A stretch of DNA of 28,996 bases from Coprobacillus sp. (GTDB lineage Bacteria; Bacillota_I; Bacilli_A; RFN20; CAG-826): assembly GCA_021203745.1 (NCBI GenBank), contig JAJQAP010000037.1, positions 3,110 to 32,105 of the forward strand. Direction: 5' to 3'. Shown piece after piece: positions 23,511-28,996 of this stretch. The first letter of the stretch is position 1. Each line of letters opens with the position of its first letter. The notes beneath the pieces are model-generated. The model searched no databases. It saw only the letters and a program-made list of their open reading frames with translations, and was not told the origin of the DNA. The translations under genes and the position numbers were made by a program.

Positions 23511-25498
23511 GTGTACAAAAAGAAAAACTAATTACAAACAAATCTATAGCTATTATCGTTCGTTGTTCTATCTCACTAATTATTATGTTAGTGGCTATCT
23601 TTTGGACTGGTGCGATGAGCGAGACAGACTATAACTGGTTTACCACTCCAGCATCAGAGTTTGATAACTGGTACTGGATAACCTTTGGCCTATATTTAGT
23701 GGCCTATATTTTAATCGTCTATGACCAATTCTATGAGTTTTGTGTCAACATCTTTAAAAAGCATACCTTCTTTAATGAAACATCTTTGATGCTAATAGCA
23801 TCAATTGGAGCCTTCTGTATTCAAGAGTTTATGGAAGGTATCCTTGTTATGCTCCTAGCTCAGGTCGGAGATATCCTAGAATCCGTCTCTATTAATAGGA
23901 GTAAGAATTTAATTATTGATACCCTTGATACAAGACCTAAAACTGCGACAATTGTCTTAAATGATGGCTCCACAAAAGAAATAAAGGCAGAAGATGTCAA
24001 ACTCGGGGATATGCTTATGTATAAAGCGGGTGAGATGTTTGTGGTAGATGGTAAAGTCACACATGGAGAGTCTTATGTTGATGAAGCCACGATTACTGGT
24101 GAGTTTGCCCCTCGAGAAGTAAAAATCGATGATCTTGTTTATAGTGGCACTACAAATAAAGAAGGAGTTATAACAATAGAAGCAACTTCTACCTATTTTG
24201 ATTCCACAACTTCAAAGATCATGCAACTCGTTTTTGAGAGCAAAGAGAAGAAGTCTCAAGCGGATGCATTTGTGGATAAATTCTCTAAAATCTATACCCC
24301 AATTGTCTTTTTAATTGCAATTGTAATAGCCTTGTTCCCACCCCTAATTACTTGCCTAGTGCAGAGTGCGTGGCTAGCGGAAACATGGATCAATTATCTC
24401 TATGTTGCTTTAACCTGCTTAGTGATTTGCTGTCCTTGCGCAATAGTTATATCTGTCCCACTGGCGTATTTCTGTGGTGTCTCCCTTGGATCTAAATACG
24501 GAATCATTGTTAAAGGTGGAAATTATCTAGATAAAATTAACGATATTGGGACAGTGGTTTTTGATAAAACTGGAACCTTAACTACAGGCGATTTTACTAT
24601 TATTAGTGAAGCACCAAAAGATATAGATATTGATAAATTTAGAGAACTTCTATATGTAGGAGAAAGTTTATCAACTCACCCAATAGGAGAAGGAATAGTA
24701 AAATACTATAATCTTGGTATTTCTAATAAAAAAGTGAAAAATTACAAAGAATTTTCTGGAAAAGGATTGAGTTTTAAGTACGATAATGAAGATGTATTAA
24801 TTGGTAATGCAACATTATTTGATGAAGAAAATATTGTTTACGATGATGTAGAAGCTGGTCACACCACGATATATCTAGCGGTTAATAACGAGTATAAAGG
24901 TTATCTTTTACTCGACGATAAAGAAAAGGAAAGTTCGAGAGAAACACTTAAGATACTTAAAGAGAACAACATTGAAACAGTAATGCTATCTGGAGCGAAA
25001 AAAGAGAGTGCCGAATATACCGCTAGTCAGCTAGGAATAAGCGAGGTTTATTCTAACCTTCTTCCCGATGAAAAAATATCATACTTAGAGAATATTATTA
25101 ACGACTCTAGTAAGGCTGTTGCCTATGTTGGAGACGGGGCTAACGATGCCCCAAGTATCATTATGGCGGACGTAGGTTTTGCGATGGGTTCCATTGGCTC
25201 AGATGTCAGTGTGGAAAACGCTGATGTTATCATCATGAACGATGAACCAATTAAGGTTATTGAGTCGATGAGAATTGCCAAGATGACCCGTAATCGTGCG
25301 GTCTTCAATATCGCTTTTACTCTCACTGTGAAAGCAATTATCTTCCTCTTTACCCTAATTCCTGCAATTATCCCCGCCTGGGATTTCACAATGCCTATGT
25401 GGGTTGGCTCTATCGCTGACTCAGGTCTAGCTATCCTTCTAGTGATTTCAACCGTGCTTTTAATCTACCAAAAAGTAAAGATAAAGAAAAAAAGTTAA
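23507..25498 (+). CDS. P1B-type ATPase, zinc/cadmium/lead efflux (CadA/ZntA type)
   Basis: A 663-residue heavy-metal pump that exports divalent metals using ATP. Key elements are the TGE loop of the actuator domain (197-199), the intramembrane metal-site CPC (309-311), the phosphorylated aspartate D353 in DKTGTLT, the P1B-specific HP pair (391-392) in the nucleotide domain, and GDGANDAP. The last helices contain GSIADSG, with the aspartate that ZntA-type pumps use beside CPC for Zn/Cd/Pb. The protein starts directly at the first membrane helices; the N-terminal HMA metal-binding domain common in CadA/ZntA is missing. Control by the overlapping ArsR gene supports a resistance role. Zinc is favoured over cadmium from the sensor type. 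Confidence 0.93.
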   Translation: MSVQKEKLITNKSIAIIVRCSISLIIMLVAIFWTGAMSETDYNWFTTPASEFDNWYWITFGLYLVAYILIVYDQFYEFCVNIFKKHTFFNETSLMLIASIGAFCIQEFMEGILVMLLAQVGDILESVSINRSKNLIIDTLDTRPKTATIVLNDGSTKEIKAEDVKLGDMLMYKAGEMFVVDGKVTHGESYVDEATITGEFAPREVKIDDLVYSGTTNKEGVITIEATSTYFDSTTSKIMQLVFESKEKKSQADAFVDKFSKIYTPIVFLIAIVIALFPPLITCLVQSAWLAETWINYLYVALTCLVICCPCAIVISVPLAYFCGVSLGSKYGIIVKGGNYLDKINDIGTVVFDKTGTLTTGDFTIISEAPKDIDIDKFRELLYVGESLSTHPIGEGIVKYYNLGISNKKVKNYKEFSGKGLSFKYDNEDVLIGNATLFDEENIVYDDVEAGHTTIYLAVNNEYKGYLLLDDKEKESSRETLKILKENNIETVMLSGAKKESAEYTASQLGISEVYSNLLPDEKISYLENIINDSSKAVAYVGDGANDAPSIIMADVGFAMGSIGSDVSVENADVIIMNDEPIKVIESMRIAKMTRNRAVFNIAFTLTVKAIIFLFTLIPAIIPAWDFTMPMWVGSIADSGLAILLVISTVLLIYQKVKIKKKS

Positions 25499-25530
25499 TA
25501 AAATTTAGGAAGATTTTCTCTCTACCTGTC

Positions 25531-25536
25531 TATATA
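25531..25536 (+). promoter_or_regulatory. Possible -10 box before comFA
   Basis: TATATA lies seven bases before the comFA ATG with no SD between, so a leaderless transcript is possible. The region is a simple TA run, so the assignment is weak. Confidence 0.3.
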
Positions 25537-25543
25537 TATAAAT

Positions 25544-26695
25544 ATGGCAAGTAGTGATTATGTCTGTCCTAGATGCGGAAATAGAGATCCTGCGTCAATT
25601 GGCTATTTAAATGGCCAACCTTACTGTAGACTATGTCTACCCTTTAAGGGTGATATTGTTACCAGGAAAAACTCATCAAGGCAAAAACCTTATGAGTATT
25701 TTCTTTCTTATTCTTTACAAGAAGAACAACAAGAAGTTAGTGATGCGGTCGTAGAGAACTTCAAAAATGGGGTAAATACATTAATTGACGCTGTATGTGG
25801 AGCGGGTAAAACAGAGATTATCCTCGAAGTTATATCCTATGCCTTACGTCATAATATGACTGTGGGCTTTGCTATTCCTAGACGTGATGTAGTGATAGAG
25901 ATATGTGAAAGACTCACCACAATCTTTAAAAAGAATACTGTTGTCTCTGTCTATGGGGGTCATAACGATGTTCTTGAAGGGGATATTATATGTCTTACTA
26001 CCCACCAACTATATCGATATCCTAAATACTTTGATCTTCTTATTATGGATGAGATAGATGCTTTCCCATATCAGAATAACAAAGTCCTTTCTACCTTCTT
26101 TGAACAGTCAGTCTGTGGTAACTATGTTTTGATGAGTGCCACCCCAAACGAAGAGTTAATAAAGCACTTTTCCGAGCCTGGATATGAAGTTTTATCTCTT
26201 AACAAGAGATTCCATGGTCATAAACTACCTGTTCCTATTATTAAGATTAGACAAGAACCCTTAATGACTATGGGTATTATGAAACTCCTCTCTAGATATA
26301 TAAAAGAAGGTAAACAAGTATTTATCTTCTGCCCCACAATCGATTTATGTGAATCACTGTATAAAAGAATATCGCTCGTTATTAAAGGAGGTAACTATGT
26401 CCATTCTAAGAGAGTTAATAGAGAAAAGATTATTTCTGATTTTAAGTTTAAAAAGTATACATACCTAGTAACCACACAAGTCTTAGAAAGAGGGGTGACC
26501 GTGGATAATCTTCAGATTATCGTTGCTCACGCTGATCATAAAATCTATGAAGAGTCTACACTAGTCCAAATTTCAGGACGGGCAGGTAGAAAAGCAAAAC
26601 ACCCGGAAGGAGATGTCTATTTCTTTGCCAGCGAAAAAACCGAAACAATGGTTAACGCAATTAGACGAATTGAAGACAAAAACAAGGACATGTAA
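25544..26695 (+). CDS. comFA: ComFA-like DNA helicase for competence
   Basis: A 383-residue superfamily 2 helicase. In naturally competent Firmicutes ComFA is a membrane-associated ATPase that helps single-stranded DNA cross the membrane. A short N-terminal zinc finger (C8, C11, C28, C31) is followed by Walker A GAGKT (86-90), DEID (169-172), motif III SATP (198-201) and the C-terminal QISGRAGRK motif VI. It is shorter than the B. subtilis protein (about 460 residues), mostly at the N-terminus. No SD precedes the ATG. comFC follows in an overlapping frame; comFB is absent, as in many genomes. PriA-like helicases also carry zinc fingers, but length and the comFC neighbour favour ComFA. Confidence 0.9.
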   Translation: MASSDYVCPRCGNRDPASIGYLNGQPYCRLCLPFKGDIVTRKNSSRQKPYEYFLSYSLQEEQQEVSDAVVENFKNGVNTLIDAVCGAGKTEIILEVISYALRHNMTVGFAIPRRDVVIEICERLTTIFKKNTVVSVYGGHNDVLEGDIICLTTHQLYRYPKYFDLLIMDEIDAFPYQNNKVLSTFFEQSVCGNYVLMSATPNEELIKHFSEPGYEVLSLNKRFHGHKLPVPIIKIRQEPLMTMGIMKLLSRYIKEGKQVFIFCPTIDLCESLYKRISLVIKGGNYVHSKRVNREKIISDFKFKKYTYLVTTQVLERGVTVDNLQIIVAHADHKIYEESTLVQISGRAGRKAKHPEGDVYFFASEKTETMVNAIRRIEDKNKDM

Positions 26696-27308
26696 GATTT
26701 GTTTCCAGCCAGTCAATGAAACGAATCTTTACAATATCCTCAATGCGACTCCTTTATGTCATACGTGTTTAAAGCAGTTTAATCCCGTCTTTAAAAAAGG
26801 AAAAATCGATTCTTATAAGTTTGAATACATCTATAACTATGATGACTTTATTAAAGATCTTCTCTATAAGTTTAAAGGATGTTATGACTATGAACTTAAA
26901 GATGTCTTTCTAGGAAGATTTAAATGGTATTTAAGAATAAGGTACTTTGGTTACAATCTTGTTCCCGCGCCAAGTAGCGAGGAGAAAAACGAAGAAAGAG
27001 GCTTTAACCACGTGGAAGAGATGTTTAGTTGCCTTAAACTAAAGTACATTAAGTGTATTAAAAAGAAGTACGATTTTAAGCAAAGCGACCTCACAAAGAG
27101 TGAACGTATGCAAGTAAAAGATAAATTTGAGGTTATAGATGGATCTAGTGTTAAGGGTAAAAAGATATTAATTGTGGATGATATATTTACTACAGGTTCC
27201 ACGATAAGAGCGATGATTGATCTTCTTAAACCCTACCATCCAAGAAAGATAAAGGTTCTCACAATGGCAAAAACCCCACCCCATGAAGAGTCTAAAAATA
27301 ATAAATAA
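26613..27308 (+). CDS. comFC: ComFC-like phosphoribosyltransferase-domain protein
   Basis: Up to 231 residues, with zinc-finger cysteines in TCKICF and LCHTCLKQF and a C-terminal phosphoribosyltransferase-like domain: VPAPSS, RGFN, and the PRPP loop IVDDIFTTGST. ComFC works with ComFA in DNA uptake, and relatives (GntX) occur in non-competent bacteria. The start is uncertain. ATG 26613 lies directly against a GGAAGGAG with no spacing and gives an 83-base overlap with comFA; TTG 26625 or TTG 26670 are alternatives, the last placing the first cysteine eight residues in, as is usual. The domain assignment does not depend on this choice. Confidence 0.88.
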   Translation: MSISLPAKKPKQWLTQLDELKTKTRTCKICFQPVNETNLYNILNATPLCHTCLKQFNPVFKKGKIDSYKFEYIYNYDDFIKDLLYKFKGCYDYELKDVFLGRFKWYLRIRYFGYNLVPAPSSEEKNEERGFNHVEEMFSCLKLKYIKCIKKKYDFKQSDLTKSERMQVKDKFEVIDGSSVKGKKILIVDDIFTTGSTIRAMIDLLKPYHPRKIKVLTMAKTPPHEESKNNK

Positions 27309-27338
27309 TTGAAAACTTTATATTTATGAATATAAAAT
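27309..27338 (+). promoter_or_regulatory. Probable secA promoter
   Basis: TTGAAA (27309-27314), with TATAAA (27331-27336, 16-base spacer) or TAAAAT (27333-27338, 18-base spacer). It lies immediately after the comFC stop. The leader contains AAAAAGGAG at a normal distance from the secA ATG. Confidence 0.5.
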
Positions 27339-27363
27339 ATAAAAGCGATAAAAAGGAGACAAT

Positions 27364-28996
27364 ATGCCAACACCTGAAGAAAAACAGAAACAAAAAGAAG
27401 CAAAAGCACTTTTAAAAGCGGATAAGAAAGATAAAAAGCTTAAGGACAAAATGTTTAAACAATATGGAGTCTATAAGGTTTTAGCTATATCCGATACCTA
27501 TAGAAAAGCTACAGTTGATGAAAATGGTAATACTACATATGAGAATATTATCTCCGATGAAGATCTCGCTCATAAAACAGTGGAGTTTAAAGAGAGACTC
27601 GCTAATGGGGAAACTCTCGATGATATAAAGTTTGAAGCTTTTGCGGTCGCAAGAGAAGCCGCAAGAAGAATGATAGGTGAAGAGCCTTTCCCAGTCCAAG
27701 TGCTTGGAGCAATGGTACTTCATAACGGCGATGTTGCCGAAATGAAAACAGGTGAAGGTAAAACTTTAACTGTCACTATGGCGGTTTATCTTAACGCTCT
27801 TGCGGGTAAAGGTTGTTATATTGTGACTGTCAACGAATACCTCGCTCAACGTGATAGAGATTGGATGGGTAGAATCTATGAATTCTTAGGTTTAACTGTT
27901 GGTGTTAACCTTAGAGAATTAACTACAAAACAGAAGTATGATGCTCACCACTGCGATATCTGTTATACCACAAACGCTGAACTAGGTTTTGATTATCTTA
28001 GAGATAATATGGCGGTAGATATGGACCATCGAGTCTTAAGAGGACTAGAAATATGCTTTGTGGATGAAGCAGACTCCATCTTAATCGATGAATCAAGAAC
28101 CCCACTCATTATCAGTGGTGGCGCTAAGACTAGTGAATCCGCTTATAAAGTTGCAGACCGCTTTGTCAAAACCCTCAAAGAGAAAAAGAATGGTGACTAT
28201 GATATTACCGATAGAGAAAAGAGAGTTATCGAGCTCACCGATCAAGGTAAAGAAAAGGCCGCTAGATACTATAATGTTGCAAAAATCAATAATACCGATG
28301 CCAGTCATCGTATAGATTTTGCCTTAAATGCTAACTATATCACTAAACGTGATATCGATTATACAGTGCAAGATGGAAAGATTGTTGTCTTTGACTATCC
28401 TAAAGACCCACATCTAGATAAGGTTAGATGGTCATATGAGCTAGAAACCGCGGTGAGAGTAAAAGAAAAACTCATCCCTGAACCAACAGGAACAACTGAT
28501 GAAGATAATGAACTTAGAAAGTTTTTTGACGCGGATAAGTTTGTTAGAAGCCTTACAGAGCGTAAAGGTGAATACGAAATTGATCTAAAAGAGAAAACGA
28601 TTAACCTTACGGAAGAGGGTGTCGCAAAAGCAGAACTAGCCTATTCAATCAATAACCTTTATAATCCCCAGTACTCCGCTCAAGTTCACTTAATTCAAAA
28701 TGCCTTAAGAGCAAACTATATTATGCATCGTGATGTCGATTATCTTGTCGATGATAATCATCAAGTGCAGATTATCGACCAGTTTACAGGTCGTGTCCTT
28801 CCGGGTAGGGAGTGGTCAGATGGACTCCATCAAGCGGTCCAAGCAAAAGAAGATGTTCCTATTAAGCAGGAAACAGTGACACTTGCCACTATTACATATC
28901 AGAACTTCTTTAGACTCTTTAAGAAACTTGCAGGTATGACTGGTACCGCAAAAACAGAAGAAGAAGAGTTTAGAAAGATCTATAACATGAGAGTTA
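27364..28996 (+). CDS. secA: Preprotein translocase ATPase SecA, N-terminal part, with duplicated PPXD
   Basis: The frame is open to the window end, giving 544 residues of the Sec motor. A lysine-rich N-terminus leads to Walker A TGEGKT (129-134), Walker B/DEAD-type DEADSILIDESRTPLIISG (234-252) and, at the 3' edge, KLAGMTGTAKTEEEEF (521-536). Between them, where SecA has one preprotein-crosslinking domain, two related copies are seen: residues about 261-372 and 387-498. The second has the normal TGRVLPGREWSDGLHQAVQAKE-type ending; the first has a decayed one. The DEAD-to-GMTGT distance is about 290 residues, compared with roughly 185 in E. coli. SD AAAAAGGAG precedes the ATG. The second nucleotide-binding, helical and C-terminal regions lie beyond the window. 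Confidence 0.95.
   Translation, partial: MPTPEEKQKQKEAKALLKADKKDKKLKDKMFKQYGVYKVLAISDTYRKATVDENGNTTYENIISDEDLAHKTVEFKERLANGETLDDIKFEAFAVAREAARRMIGEEPFPVQVLGAMVLHNGDVAEMKTGEGKTLTVTMAVYLNALAGKGCYIVTVNEYLAQRDRDWMGRIYEFLGLTVGVNLRELTTKQKYDAHHCDICYTTNAELGFDYLRDNMAVDMDHRVLRGLEICFVDEADSILIDESRTPLIISGGAKTSESAYKVADRFVKTLKEKKNGDYDITDREKRVIELTDQGKEKAARYYNVAKINNTDASHRIDFALNANYITKRDIDYTVQDGKIVVFDYPKDPHLDKVRWSYELETAVRVKEKLIPEPTGTTDEDNELRKFFDADKFVRSLTERKGEYEIDLKEKTINLTEEGVAKAELAYSINNLYNPQYSAQVHLIQNALRANYIMHRDVDYLVDDNHQVQIIDQFTGRVLPGREWSDGLHQAVQAKEDVPIKQETVTLATITYQNFFRLFKKLAGMTGTAKTEEEEFRKIYNMRV
28144..28479 (+). repeat. First PPXD copy in SecA (diverged)
   Basis: Residues about 261-372. Landmarks are ADRFVKTL, GDYDITDREKRVIELTDQG, ALNANYITKRDIDYTVQDGK, VVFD, and VRWSYELETAVRVKE. 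The glycines and arginine of the TGR...GR element are replaced. Confidence 0.8.
28522..28857 (+). repeat. Second PPXD copy in SecA (canonical)
   Basis: Residues about 387-498. Landmarks are ADKFVRSL, GEYEIDLKEKTINLTEEG, ALRANYIMHRDVDYLVDD, IIDQFTGRVLPGR and EWSDGLHQAVQAKE. It is offset by 126-128 residues from the first copy. Confidence 0.8.

Noticed and set aside
28093..28308. Open frames on both strands inside secA
   Set aside because: The secA frame is open to the window edge with clear domain motifs; these are shadows.
28144..28857. SecA repeat as an assembly duplication
   Set aside because: The two copies are strongly diverged at both DNA and protein level and the frame is continuous, unlike a collapsed or duplicated read artefact.

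Overview
This is an AT-rich chromosomal segment from a Gram-positive-type bacterium (Bacillota). The evidence is gene order: dnaX-ebfC-recR-tmk-holB-ricT-rsmI, prfA-prmC-sua5-rpiB and comFA-comFC-secA are all Firmicute-style neighbourhoods. TGA is a genuine stop in tight gene overlaps, so this is not a Mycoplasma with code 4. Small, densely packed genes suggest a host-associated member of Bacilli in the broad sense (Erysipelotrichia or RF39-like), but that placement is inference. No tRNA, rRNA, CRISPR array, insertion sequence or prophage was seen, and no gene-free stretch exceeds 300 bases.

Layout. 1-2473 (+): the end of a RimK-like ATP-grasp ligase, a calcineurin-type phosphoesterase lipoprotein and an 8-TM membrane protein, all overlapping, then a terminator. 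2537-6629 (+): a MacB/LolD-type ABC ATPase, its FtsX-type permease and an RluA-type pseudouridine synthase, again overlapping. 6783-7100 (+): a PII-like protein with its own promoter. 7130-8959 (-): typA/bipA, sharing a bidirectional terminator with the PII-like gene. 9115-10826 (+): three small membrane proteins of no recognised family, carrying repeated copies of a two-helix module. 10893-14096 (+): a large YfhO-family membrane protein. 20019-14086 (-): a seven-gene replication, repair and translation operon from dnaX to rsmI. 20146-23096 (+): prfA, prmC, sua5/yrdC, rpiB. 23139-25498 (+): a metal-responsive regulon with an SmtB-like ArsR repressor, two identical operators and a zinc/cadmium-type P1B ATPase. 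25544-27308 (+): comFA and comFC. 27364-28996 (+): the 5' part of secA, cut by the window edge.

Three observations stand out. First, the SecA fragment contains two tandem, diverged copies of the preprotein-crosslinking domain (PPXD), which normally occurs once; the first copy has lost the TGR-type motif. Second, several genes (2537, 9115, 10497 and nearly 10893) have no Shine-Dalgarno site but a -10 box exactly or nearly where transcription would begin at the start codon, which points to leaderless mRNAs beside ordinary SD-led genes. Third, the 9115-10826 cluster is a family of repeated two-helix modules ending in a conserved QDQKKI...LVE...GIPA signature that I cannot assign.
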